A DNA stretch of 45,230 nt from Bacteroidales bacterium (GTDB lineage: Bacteria; Bacteroidota; Bacteroidia; Bacteroidales; F082): the NCBI GenBank assembly GCA_017466405.1, contig JAFTUF010000011.1:1-45230 (forward strand). The letters run 5' to 3'. How positions within the stretch are numbered: position 1 is the stretch's first letter; the number at the start of each line of letters is the position of its first letter. Under the pieces are notes generated by a model that saw only the letters and a list, made by a program, of their open reading frames with translations, searched no databases and was not told the DNA's origin. Made by a program: the position numbers and the translations under genes. Positions 32,029-41,017 of the stretch are shown here, in pieces.

Positions 32029-34050
32029 ATGAGAAAATATTTACTATTCAGTTTGTGGCTTGTGCTTTCAGCATCGGTTTTCGCTCAAAGCAGATTATCA
32101 TTTATCGAAGAGACATTCAGTTCTGACGGAATTCCTACAGGATGGAGTATCATGGACTTAGGACAGGAAAACTGGTCGAGATGGCCTACCAATATGGCTG
32201 GCGGAGGATCGGGCGGAGAGATAAAACTCAACTGGAATCCTCCTTTCGACGGAACGACACGCCTCGTGACACCTGCCATCAACACCACAGGATTAAGCAG
32301 CATTTCAATCTCTTTCAAAGGATATTTAGACAATTATCAAGACTATCATAAGATTGGCGTCGCCACGACATCTGACGGCGGAGCTACATGGAACGTCGCA
32401 TGGGAAGACACCTTCGACTCCTCATTGCAAGGTCAGCACTCATTTGAAAAGACTGTAAGCACTTTAGACGTTGGCAAAGAAAACATTCAGTTGTGCATCT
32501 TCTACACCGGCGATTCCAACAATCTCAACTCCTGGTATTTCGATGATATCAATGTATTTTCATCAGAAGAGTTGAACCTCAGCCTAGTAGCGACATCATT
32601 CCCAAATATAGTCGGAATAAACGGTAAAGATGTGACAATCAATGTTCACAACACAGGAACCACAATGGTAGAATCTTTTGAAGCTTCATATCAAGTAGAT
32701 GACGAGACTCCAGTAGTAGAGACATTCAGCGCCAACTTAGCTTCGACAGAGACAGGCGACTTCACCTTCCAGGAACTGTTGTCATTAACACCAGGACAAT
32801 ATGCTCTCACACTTACAATATTGAGTGTCAACGGAGGCGAAGATTTAGACATGGACAATGTCATCACAAAAGAATTTGAAGTAGCGATAGGCGAAACTGA
32901 AAGAAAACCTCTCATCGAACATTTCTCGAGTTCGACCTGCGGACCATGCGTCTATACAAACCAAGCTATGGCGACATTGACAGCAAACAACCCTGACAAA
33001 TATTCTTACGTAAAATATCCTGTCAATTTCCCAGGTATCGGCGACCCATATTGCATTGGCGAGAGTCTGTTGCGAATGACATACTACGGCGTGACATACG
33101 CGCCTCAGCTGTTTTTAGATGGAGTCGGTCATGCTAGCGAAGCCATTTCAGATCAAGAACTTAACGCAGAATATAATATTCCAGCCTTCGTCGATATAAA
33201 AGGAGCGTTCGACATTCAAGACAATATTGCAAACGTAACTGTCGATGTTACAGGATTGGTTGATATTTCAAGCGCAAGACTTTACGTTGCTGTCAACGAG
33301 AAGACAACGATTGGCAATGTCGGTTCCAATGGAGAGACAGAGTTTCACCATATCGTGATGGCTATGTCTAACTATGCAGAAGGTCAAGAAGTAGAAATTA
33401 AAGCAGGTGAATATGAACGCTATGAATATTCTTTCGATATGACAGGAACCAACGTAGAAGAGATGAGCGATTTGGAAGTGGTAGCGTGGATTCAAAATCA
33501 TTCGAGCCGCGAAGTTTACAACAGCAGATTTATGTATGAATACACCGAGCATCCTTATCCAGTACAAAACATACAGTTGACAAAGAACGACAACGGCACG
33601 TCATACACAGTAAGTTGGGATGCGCCAGAGCAAGGAAATCCTATAGGCTATAACGTTTATGTCAACGATAATTTGAAAGCAGAAAACATTAGCGAGTTAT
33701 CGTATCTTGTCGAAAACTCGGGAGGATTGAACGTGGTTAATGTCGTTGCTGTTTATGAAAACGGAAAAAAATCTGTTGCTGTTTACGACATGATTGATAT
33801 GGGAGAAGGAGTCTCCATCGATGAAGTGACAGAAGGTTTTAACCTTTATCCTAATCCTGTTGAAGACGTGGTCAAGATTTCATCTGTTGGCAGTCAGATT
33901 TCAGTTGTTAAGATTTATAACCTCATGGGAATGATGCTTGAAGAAATTAAAGTTAATTCTGATGAAGTTAAAATCAACGTTTCAGACTATGCTTCTGGAA
34001 TTTATTTCTTCAATGTTGATGGAAAAACGGTTAAGGTGATAAAAAATTGA
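32029..34050 (+). CDS. Omp28-type T9SS-exported protein, array member 6
   Basis: 673 residues. Signal peptide 1-19 (SASVFA, then QSR). With member 7 it forms a distinct subgroup: IEETFSSDGIPTGWSIM, TTRLVTPAINTTGLS, SFKGYLDNY, and a QGQHSFEKT insertion in the anchor-J module. Omp28 motif SSSTCGPC (Cys304/Cys307). The cis-Pro loop is YAPQLFLDG, with Ala in place of Val but Pro kept. His-His lies in FHHIVMAM. One Fn3, and a sorting domain diverged from members 2-5 (GFNLYPNPVEDVVKISSVGS). No TAnnTTTG core was found in the 167-base gap upstream; it may depend on transcription from member 5. Confidence 0.87.
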   Translation: MRKYLLFSLWLVLSASVFAQSRLSFIEETFSSDGIPTGWSIMDLGQENWSRWPTNMAGGGSGGEIKLNWNPPFDGTTRLVTPAINTTGLSSISISFKGYLDNYQDYHKIGVATTSDGGATWNVAWEDTFDSSLQGQHSFEKTVSTLDVGKENIQLCIFYTGDSNNLNSWYFDDINVFSSEELNLSLVATSFPNIVGINGKDVTINVHNTGTTMVESFEASYQVDDETPVVETFSANLASTETGDFTFQELLSLTPGQYALTLTILSVNGGEDLDMDNVITKEFEVAIGETERKPLIEHFSSSTCGPCVYTNQAMATLTANNPDKYSYVKYPVNFPGIGDPYCIGESLLRMTYYGVTYAPQLFLDGVGHASEAISDQELNAEYNIPAFVDIKGAFDIQDNIANVTVDVTGLVDISSARLYVAVNEKTTIGNVGSNGETEFHHIVMAMSNYAEGQEVEIKAGEYERYEYSFDMTGTNVEEMSDLEVVAWIQNHSSREVYNSRFMYEYTEHPYPVQNIQLTKNDNGTSYTVSWDAPEQGNPIGYNVYVNDNLKAENISELSYLVENSGGLNVVNVVAVYENGKKSVAVYDMIDMGEGVSIDEVTEGFNLYPNPVEDVVKISSVGSQISVVKIYNLMGMMLEEIKVNSDEVKINVSDYASGIYFFNVDGKTVKVIKN

Positions 34051-34055
34051 TAATT

Positions 34056-34086
34056 GTCAACAGACAACGGACAACAGTCAACAGAC
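34056..34086 (+). repeat. Heptad repeat copy
   Basis: Identical to the 6933 copy across the repeat proper (GTCAACAG, ACAACGG, ACAACAG, TCAACAGAC), then tttgtgcacattaatggg. It starts six bases after the stop of member 6. Confidence 0.9.
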
Positions 34087-34110
34087 TTTGTGCACATTAA
34101 TGGGTGATTT

Positions 34111-34130
34111 AGTCACACGGACGTGTGACT
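34111..34130 (+). repeat. Covarying short hairpin (AGTCACACG-GA-CGTGTGACT)
   Basis: A 9-bp perfect stem with a GA loop, followed by CTACGTGA. Compared with 29697, both stem differences are compensated on the other arm. Confidence 0.7.
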
Positions 34131-34188
34131 CTACGTGATATTGTCTTAGCATCTTAGTTTCTCAGCAACTTAGAAACTTAAAAATGCG

Positions 34189-34241
34189 GAGACGCAGCAA
34201 CAACATATTGTTTATTTTCATCGGTGTTGTTGATACGTCTC
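34189..34241. repeat. Hairpin element with 'tttattttcat' loop
   Basis: GAGACGCAGCAACAACA (34189..34205) pairs with TGTTGTTGATACGTCTC (34225..34241) with two mismatches. The loop contains tttattttcatcgg, like the loop at 19053..19069. No T run follows. Confidence 0.7.
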
Positions 34242-34301
34242 TACCTTTAGGTTCCTTCAAAAAAAACTTTCGTCTTTTGTCTTTCGCCTTTAGACTTTTT
34301 T

Positions 34302-34309
34302 TATCTTTG
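34302..34309 (+). promoter_or_regulatory. Promoter core of the members 7-10 sub-cluster
   Basis: TATCTTTG, with TTTG at 34276..34279 a slightly long 22 bases upstream. It precedes the ATG at 34336 and overlaps an in-frame GTG at 34309, which is therefore an unlikely start. Confidence 0.55.
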
Positions 34310-34335
34310 TGCTCTTGTTTAATAATAATAAATCA

Positions 34336-36654
34336 ATGAAAAAATCTTTACTATTAGCTTTAGTGTTAATGCTTTCGTGTTCTTTATTCTCACAGAGCAG
34401 AATGACGTATTTGAAACAGACTTTCGATTCGGAAGGAATTCCTTCTGATTGGACAATTATGGGTGTTGCTCAAGACAATTGGTCGATATGGCCTACTAAC
34501 CAAGCCGGTGGCGACCCTGGTGAGATAAAATTATATTGGAGACCGGCTTTCAACGGAACGACTCGTCTGGTATCGCCTGCCGTAAACACCACAGGACTCG
34601 ACGAAATAATATTCTCGTTCAAAGGTTTCTTAGACAACTACATGAACGTCCCACATCAAGTCGGTATCGCTACTTCATCTGACGACGGCACTACATGGAA
34701 CACGGTATGGGAAGAATCTTTCGCAACACCAAATCAAGGTCAGCATAGCTTCATCCAAACTATTGACAACGACGACATCGGTAAAGAAAACGTGAGATTC
34801 TGTATCTATTATACCGGCGACTCCAACAATATGAACGGCTGGTACTTCGACGATATAGAAGTATATACCTTAGACGAACTCAACCTCAGCCTGCTCAGCA
34901 TCGACTTTCCAAGTATCGTGAACATCGACGCTACTGAAGTAGGTTTCAAAGTTCAAAGCACAGGTATCACAACAGTGACATCTTTTGAAGCACAATATCA
35001 GGTAGAAGGCAGAGAGCCCGTCGTAGAGACATTCAGCACAGAATTAGAATCTACAGACAAAGCTGACTTCGTATTTCAAACACCTCTGACTTTAGCTCCC
35101 GGAACATATAACATGAACGTAAAAATATTGAAAGTCAATGGCAGCGACGACATCGCCAGCGACAACGAAGCAAGTACATCAATCGATGCTGCTATAGGAA
35201 CGATACAACGTACCCCAATGATAGAGCACTTCTCTAACTCAAACTGCGGACCTTGCGTTTATGTCAACCAATCGATGGGCATACTTTTGGAAAACAATCC
35301 TGGCAAATACACTTACACCAAATATGCAGCACGTCTGTTCTTCGACGGCGACGACTATTACACCGACGAGAGTATGGCTAAATACACATACTACAACGTA
35401 GTTGGTCTTCCTCAAGTCTTCTTCGACGGCGTGGATTACGGCGCAGCAGCAGTGCCAGCAGCCGATTTCGCAGCTGAATATAACAGACCAGCATACATCG
35501 ACATCAAAGGCTCTTTCAATATGCAAGACAGCGTCATCAATGTCATCGTTGACGTGACAGCACTCGTTAACATCCCTGAGTTCAGGCTGCTCGCTTCTGT
35601 AAATGAAAAGACAACAACCGGTAACGTCGGCGCTAATGGAGAGACTGAATTCCACCACATTATGCTAGATATGTTAGACGACGAAGAAGGCACAGCAACA
35701 TCACTCAACGTGGGCGAGGTGAAACGTTTTGAATTTACAAGCAACTTGTCAGGCACCTTCGTAGAAGAACTCAACGACTTAGAGGTTGCTGTTTGGGCTC
35801 AGGACTATTACTCAAAAGAGGTTTACAACAGCCATTATATGTACGAATATACCGACGCTCATCCACATCCTATTCAAAATCTTAACATCGAAGGCTCTGA
35901 TGAAGACGCTACTGTTGACGTGACTTGGGATGCTCCTGAAGCAGGCGCTCCTATAGGATATAACCTATATGTAAACAACGAGTTAGTTTTAGAAAACACC
36001 ACCGAGATGTCTTATCATATCGATAACGCTGCTGGCATTTACACCATCATAGTGGCAGCACTTTACGAAAACGACATGACTTCTATAGGCGTGGCAGACC
36101 ACATCGTGATAGGTGATGACGTCTTCCCTTGCTTCGCTCCTACCAATCCTAAGGCTGAAGTAGAACAAGACGCTGCCGGTTACGAACACAGCTTTAAAGT
36201 GACATTAAGTTGGGACACTGTCGATAACGCAAAAGAATATGTCATTTATATCGACGATGAGATTCCAGTGAACACAACAGAGACATCATATATCGTTGGT
36301 TATGATGAAGAAGGCACACACGAATTCAAAGTGGCTACAATCTGCGAAGCTGGCATCTCCGAGCCATCAGAGACAGTTGCTTTTGAATTGATTGGCGTTT
36401 CTATCGAAGAACATGAGACATCATTAAGCATCTACCCTAACCCAGCAAAAGACAATCTCGTCATCAACACCGATATGAACATAAAAGAAATAAACATCTA
36501 CAATGTTGTTGGCATCAATGTTTATCAGCAATCATCAACATCTGTTGACAATTGTCCGATGACTATTGACATAAGTTCATATAATGCAGGCGTTTATTTC
36601 ATCAAAGTTAATACAGACAAGGGAGAATTTATCAAACAATTTATAAAAGAATAA
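34336..36654 (+). CDS. Omp28-type T9SS-exported protein, array member 7 (two Fn3)
   Basis: 772 residues from the ATG at 34336; an in-frame GTG at 34309 is rejected because it lies in the promoter core and would put nine polar residues before the signal peptide (1-19, MLSCSLFS, then QSR). Closest to member 6 in its first half. The Omp28 motif is SNSNCGPC (Cys304/Cys307), with Asn where the others have Thr; the cis-Pro loop is GLPQVFFDG. His-His is in FHHIMLDML. Two Fn3 modules: the usual one (APEAGAPIGYNLYVNN) and a second starting CFAPTNPKAEVEQDAAGYEH with a paired Cys (TICEAG). The sorting domain is of the member-1 type (KEINIYNVVGINVYQQ, ending KQFIKE). The stop is followed after two bases by member 8. 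Confidence 0.87.
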   Translation: MKKSLLLALVLMLSCSLFSQSRMTYLKQTFDSEGIPSDWTIMGVAQDNWSIWPTNQAGGDPGEIKLYWRPAFNGTTRLVSPAVNTTGLDEIIFSFKGFLDNYMNVPHQVGIATSSDDGTTWNTVWEESFATPNQGQHSFIQTIDNDDIGKENVRFCIYYTGDSNNMNGWYFDDIEVYTLDELNLSLLSIDFPSIVNIDATEVGFKVQSTGITTVTSFEAQYQVEGREPVVETFSTELESTDKADFVFQTPLTLAPGTYNMNVKILKVNGSDDIASDNEASTSIDAAIGTIQRTPMIEHFSNSNCGPCVYVNQSMGILLENNPGKYTYTKYAARLFFDGDDYYTDESMAKYTYYNVVGLPQVFFDGVDYGAAAVPAADFAAEYNRPAYIDIKGSFNMQDSVINVIVDVTALVNIPEFRLLASVNEKTTTGNVGANGETEFHHIMLDMLDDEEGTATSLNVGEVKRFEFTSNLSGTFVEELNDLEVAVWAQDYYSKEVYNSHYMYEYTDAHPHPIQNLNIEGSDEDATVDVTWDAPEAGAPIGYNLYVNNELVLENTTEMSYHIDNAAGIYTIIVAALYENDMTSIGVADHIVIGDDVFPCFAPTNPKAEVEQDAAGYEHSFKVTLSWDTVDNAKEYVIYIDDEIPVNTTETSYIVGYDEEGTHEFKVATICEAGISEPSETVAFELIGVSIEEHETSLSIYPNPAKDNLVINTDMNIKEINIYNVVGINVYQQSSTSVDNCPMTIDISSYNAGVYFIKVNTDKGEFIKQFIKE

Positions 36655-36656
36655 TC

Positions 36657-38657
36657 ATGAGAAAAGTATTTGTATTGTTTTTAGCATTATCGATTTCAGC
36701 AGCGATATTTGCACAGGACAGATCTATTTTATTAAGAGAGACTTTCGACGCTACATCTTTTCCAGAAGGATGGAGCACCTCTGAGACAGGAGCAGATAAC
36801 TGGGTCATCTCACAGACCAGCAAAGCCGGAGGCGACCTCAACGAACTTAAACTCAGCAACACTCCGCAAGCTGTAGGTATCACCAGAGTGATAACAAAAC
36901 CAGTTGACCTCACCGGATTAAGCAGCGTTGTCATCTCATTCAGACATTATTTCGACAAAAAAAGCGCAGGCGGTTCCATCGGCATCGCTACTTCATCCAA
37001 CAACGGAACCACATGGAGTCAAGCATGGACCAAGACATATTCTGAAGCATCACAATATTCAGTCGTTGAGTCAGTCAGCACACCTGACATGGGAAAAAGC
37101 AACGTCCTGTTCTGCATCTATTATCAAGGCAGCACAAGCAACATCAACGGATGGTATTTCGATGAGTTCGAAATCATGGTGATAGAAAACATCGACGCCA
37201 AAGCAGAAAGTATCGACATCCCTACATTGGTACCTGCCGGTAACACAGACATCGTCTTCTCAGTACAAAATGCAGGTCTCGACGAGATTACTTCTTTCGA
37301 AGCAAGTTATGAAGTAAAAGGAAGCAAAGTCACAGAGACTTTCAACGCTAACATAGCACAATTCGGTGTAGATCAATTCACCTTTGAAACACCGGCATAT
37401 CTCAGTCCTGGCGACTATAACCTCAGCATTGAAATCACATCTGTCAACGGAGAACAAGACCAAAACACCGTCAATAATGTATTTCAAAAAGACATCACTG
37501 TCGCTATCGGAGGCACACAGAAAATCCCTATGATAGAACATTTCTCGAGTTCTACATGCGCCTCTTGCGTTCCTCTCAACGAGACGATGGTAGCCTTGGA
37601 AGCAGCCAATGCAGGTAAATACACATACACCAAATACGCTATGAACTGGCCATCACCAGGCGACCCTTATTACACCAGCGATGGCGGTGTCAGAAAAGAC
37701 TACTACAACGTAAGTTCAGTGCCTTTTATCGCATTTAACGGAATATCAAACGGTTATTTTGCGATAACACAAGAAGAACTCGACGCTTCATACAACTCAC
37801 CTGCCTTCATCGACATCAAAGGCGCTTTCGATACTAACGGCGACGAGATTTCTGTCATGCTCGACCTGACATCTTATATCGATTTCTCTAACCTCAGACT
37901 GTTCGTCACAGTGAACGAAAAGACAACTCACGACAACGCATTATATAATGGCGAGACAGACTTCCATCACATCATGATGTATATGCTTACAGGAACACAA
38001 GGTTTAAATATCAGCATGAACGCAGGTGAAAGCCAACGTTTTGAATATTCATACGATATGTCAAAGACTAATATGGAAGAAATCGACGACCTTGAAGTGG
38101 CTGTATGGGTTCAAGACATCAACACAAAAGACATCTACAACAGCCAATATCTCTACGAATACAACGAACATCCTTATCCTGCACAGAACCTCACTTTGAC
38201 AGAAGACCGTAAGAATATCGAAGTGAGCTGGGACGCTCCAGAAGCAGGAACTCCATCAGGATATAACTTATATATCAACAGAGAATTAGTCTTGGAAAAC
38301 ACCACAGCTACATCATACGTCATCGAAAACGCTGTAGGTTATCAAGGCGTTGAAGTCGTCGCTCTTTACGCCGACGGCAGAAAATCGGTCAGCGTCATAG
38401 AGAGAGTTGGCGAGTCGTTGACAGAGAATGAAATCGTCTTAGGCATCTACCCTAACCCTGTCGACAACAACCTTTATTTAAACACAACAGAAAACGTCAA
38501 AGAAGTAAGCATCTATAATATATTAGGTGTCAGCGTTTATCAAAACAACGACTTCTCAGGCAGTTCTGTCGATGTAAGCAACTTAAACGAAGGCGTATAT
38601 ATCATCAGAGTAACAACCGACAACGGAAGAGTAACTAAAAGATTTATCAAGCAATGA
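36657..38657 (+). CDS. Omp28-type T9SS-exported protein, array member 8
   Basis: 666 residues. Signal peptide 1-19 (SAAIFA, then QDR). Its Omp28 motif is CASC (Cys301/Cys304): both cysteines are kept but the Pro before the second is Ser, unique in the array. The cis-Pro loop is SVPFIAFNG. The stretch before His-His is DNALYNGETDFHH, diverged from NVGxNGETEF. One Fn3 (APEAGTPSGYNLYINRELVLE). Its own sorting-domain type: LGIYPNPVDNNLYLNT, KEVSIYNILGVSVYQNN, ending TKRFIKQ. It starts two bases after member 7, and its last four bases (ATGA) overlap the start of member 9. Confidence 0.88.
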   Translation: MRKVFVLFLALSISAAIFAQDRSILLRETFDATSFPEGWSTSETGADNWVISQTSKAGGDLNELKLSNTPQAVGITRVITKPVDLTGLSSVVISFRHYFDKKSAGGSIGIATSSNNGTTWSQAWTKTYSEASQYSVVESVSTPDMGKSNVLFCIYYQGSTSNINGWYFDEFEIMVIENIDAKAESIDIPTLVPAGNTDIVFSVQNAGLDEITSFEASYEVKGSKVTETFNANIAQFGVDQFTFETPAYLSPGDYNLSIEITSVNGEQDQNTVNNVFQKDITVAIGGTQKIPMIEHFSSSTCASCVPLNETMVALEAANAGKYTYTKYAMNWPSPGDPYYTSDGGVRKDYYNVSSVPFIAFNGISNGYFAITQEELDASYNSPAFIDIKGAFDTNGDEISVMLDLTSYIDFSNLRLFVTVNEKTTHDNALYNGETDFHHIMMYMLTGTQGLNISMNAGESQRFEYSYDMSKTNMEEIDDLEVAVWVQDINTKDIYNSQYLYEYNEHPYPAQNLTLTEDRKNIEVSWDAPEAGTPSGYNLYINRELVLENTTATSYVIENAVGYQGVEVVALYADGRKSVSVIERVGESLTENEIVLGIYPNPVDNNLYLNTTENVKEVSIYNILGVSVYQNNDFSGSSVDVSNLNEGVYIIRVTTDNGRVTKRFIKQ

Positions 38658-40930
38658 GAAAGACATTTTTATTGATGTTCGCATTATTGTTGACGACAAC
38701 GATATTTGCACAAGAAGGACCATCTAACATCATCATCAGCGAGACTTTCGATTCGGCGAGTCTTCCTGAAGGATGGACTACCATGGGACCTGATGGCAAC
38801 GCTTCCAGCAACTGGTCGATTAGCAACACCAATTATGCAGGAGGTTCCTCTAACGAAGCACATCTCGGATGGAGTCCTCAGTTCTCAGGAAAGAACCGCC
38901 TCGTATCTCCTCCTGTCAATCTCACAGGCATACAGGAAATAGTGATTTCGATGAATCACTATTTTGAAAATTACAACTCAGCTTACAACACAATAGGCGT
39001 CGCCACATCATCAGACTACGGTTATACTTGGCATAGCGTCTGGGAAAAAGCATATTCAGAGACAGGTCAATACAGCATCGAAGAAAAGATTCTGTCACCT
39101 GACATGGGTTATGAAAATGTTTTGTTCTGCATCTATTACGATGGAAGTTCATTAAATTTCAAAAACTGGTATTTCGATGATTTTATCGTTAAGATTCAAG
39201 ACGACCTCGCCATCAACATTAATAGTATAAATATTAACGAGCGTCTCGGATCGGGTCCGCTTAACGTCAGTTTTGAAGTGCAGAATATGGGAAGCACCGC
39301 TATCACTTCTATCGAAGCCTCTTATCAAATCGACAATCAGGAAACTGTCAGCGAGACATTCTCAGTCTATATGACCAACTTCGAAGCTAACACTCTCTCA
39401 TTCAGCACAACAGAGACATTACTTCCAGGAACATACAATATCACCATTAACATCGACAAGGCAAATGGATGGGAGTTGGAAGATGACTACACACATTCTC
39501 TCAGCAAGCAGTTCAGCATCTCCATAGCACAAACACAACGTATCCCAATGATAGAACATTTCTCGAGTTCTACATGTGCGCCTTGTGTTTTGATAAATAT
39601 GCTGATGCACAACCTCACCGAAGCCAATCCTGGAAAATTCACCTACGTGAAATATCCTGTCAACTGGCCAAGTATGGGCGACCCTTATTACATTCCAGAA
39701 TGTTACGACAGAGTGTTATATTATAATGTATCGACGGCACCATTGGTATTTTTGGATGCCGTGGCACAAGTGTCGAATCAGACAGCACAGCCTGTCACCA
39801 ATTCAGCCTTGATGGCAAGATATAACACACCAGCTTTTGCCGACATAAGAGGAGCATTCAATATGGAAGGCAGCGTCCTCAATGGAATCGTCGATGTGAT
39901 GTCATACATCGACCTCACTAGCGCAAAGGCTTTTATCTCAATCAACGAGAAGACAACGACAGGTAATGTCGGCAGCAACGGCGAGACGGAATTCCATCAC
40001 ATAACGTTGAAAATGATTAACGAAGGCGAAGGTGTGGACGTAACTCTTAACGCCGGAGATTATCAACGTTATTTATTCTCTTACGATATGTCGGAGACTT
40101 ATGCAGAGGAAATGGATGACTTGGAAGTCGCTGTTTGGCTGCAAGACCCTGAGACAAAGGAAATTTTCAACAGTCATTTCTTATATGAATATGACGAACA
40201 TCCATATCCAGCCAGAAATGTAAGATTTACATCGGGCAACACATTGAAAATATCTTGGGATGCTCCAGAGATGGGACAACCAACAGGATACGATTTGTAT
40301 GTCAACAATTCATTGATGTTAAGCAATACAACACAGACATCCTTCAATGTTAACGCAGCTGATTTCTGTCTCGCTGAAGTTGTAGCTTTATATGGCGAGA
40401 AGAGCTCGGTAAGCGCAGTGAAGATTCACTCGTCACAGTTTGAGATTCCACAAAACCTGACAGCAGAAGTCGGCGATGGCAATATCACAGTGTCGTGGGA
40501 CGCAACAGAAAACGCTTCTGGATACAATCTTTATTGTAACGGTATTAAGATAACAGACATCAATTCAAATACAAGCGAGTACGTATTAGGTGATGTCGAA
40601 AACGGAGTAGAATATTGTTTCCAAATAAGCGCGGACTATGACAATTACGAGTCGGCATCTTCTGAAGAAGTTTGTGTCGTTTATACAGACATCGATGAGA
40701 TTGAAAGCGAGATTTTCGTCACTCCAAATCCTGCAGATAACTTCGTGAGAATTTCCGGAGCCAACGTTAAGGAAGTCAATATTTACAATAGTTTAGGAAT
40801 CTTGGTTGACAGATTTAATGTCGAAGATAATATCGTTAACGTCAATGTAGAAGATTACAGTTCAGGCGTTTATTTCGTCAATATAAAAACTCATCAAGAA
40901 AATATAATTAAAAAAATAATAATCAAATAA
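38654..40930 (+). CDS. Omp28-type T9SS-exported protein, array member 9 (two Fn3)
   Basis: 758 residues. Signal peptide 1-19 (TTTIFA, then QEG). Omp28 motif SSSTCAPC (Cys308/Cys311); cis-Pro loop TAPLVFLDA, with Ala instead of Val and Ala instead of the usual Gly. His-His lies in FHHITLKM. The first Fn3 contains APEMGQPTGYDLYVNN. The second, FEIPQNLTAEVGDGNITVSW, lacks the N-terminal Cys of the other extra modules but has two Cys (LYCNG; EYCFQ). The sorting domain is distinct (FVTPNPADNFVRISG, KEVNIYNSLGILVDRF) and ends with an Ile/Lys-rich tail (IIKKIIIK). Translation is coupled to member 8 by an ATGA overlap. Confidence 0.88.
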   Translation: MRKTFLLMFALLLTTTIFAQEGPSNIIISETFDSASLPEGWTTMGPDGNASSNWSISNTNYAGGSSNEAHLGWSPQFSGKNRLVSPPVNLTGIQEIVISMNHYFENYNSAYNTIGVATSSDYGYTWHSVWEKAYSETGQYSIEEKILSPDMGYENVLFCIYYDGSSLNFKNWYFDDFIVKIQDDLAININSININERLGSGPLNVSFEVQNMGSTAITSIEASYQIDNQETVSETFSVYMTNFEANTLSFSTTETLLPGTYNITINIDKANGWELEDDYTHSLSKQFSISIAQTQRIPMIEHFSSSTCAPCVLINMLMHNLTEANPGKFTYVKYPVNWPSMGDPYYIPECYDRVLYYNVSTAPLVFLDAVAQVSNQTAQPVTNSALMARYNTPAFADIRGAFNMEGSVLNGIVDVMSYIDLTSAKAFISINEKTTTGNVGSNGETEFHHITLKMINEGEGVDVTLNAGDYQRYLFSYDMSETYAEEMDDLEVAVWLQDPETKEIFNSHFLYEYDEHPYPARNVRFTSGNTLKISWDAPEMGQPTGYDLYVNNSLMLSNTTQTSFNVNAADFCLAEVVALYGEKSSVSAVKIHSSQFEIPQNLTAEVGDGNITVSWDATENASGYNLYCNGIKITDINSNTSEYVLGDVENGVEYCFQISADYDNYESASSEEVCVVYTDIDEIESEIFVTPNPADNFVRISGANVKEVNIYNSLGILVDRFNVEDNIVNVNVEDYSSGVYFVNIKTHQENIIKKIIIK

Positions 40931-40935
40931 TAATC

Positions 40936-40996
40936 GTCAAACAGATGACAGACTAACAGACACATACCCAAAATCTGTTGACCGTTGTCTGTTGAC
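40936..40996. repeat. Inverted pair of heptad repeat copies
   Basis: A degenerate copy in the usual orientation (GTCAAACAG, ATGACAG, ACTAACAGAC, from 40936) is followed by an opposite copy GTTGACCGTTGTCTGTTGAC (40977..40996). The two can fold into an imperfect hairpin followed by TTTT. It is the only opposite-orientation intergenic copy downstream of a plus-strand gene. Confidence 0.75.
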
Positions 40997-41017
40997 TTTT
41001 AAAAAAAATAATAAATC

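Noticed and set aside
34309-34335. GTG start for array member 7
   Set aside because: The GTG is the end of the TATCTTTG core and would place polar residues before a signal peptide that starts properly at 34336.
34336-34400. Lipoprotein signal (Cys in the signal peptide of array member 7)
   Set aside because: The residues before Cys (MLS) do not fit a lipobox, and siblings have standard signal peptidase I sites followed by Gln.
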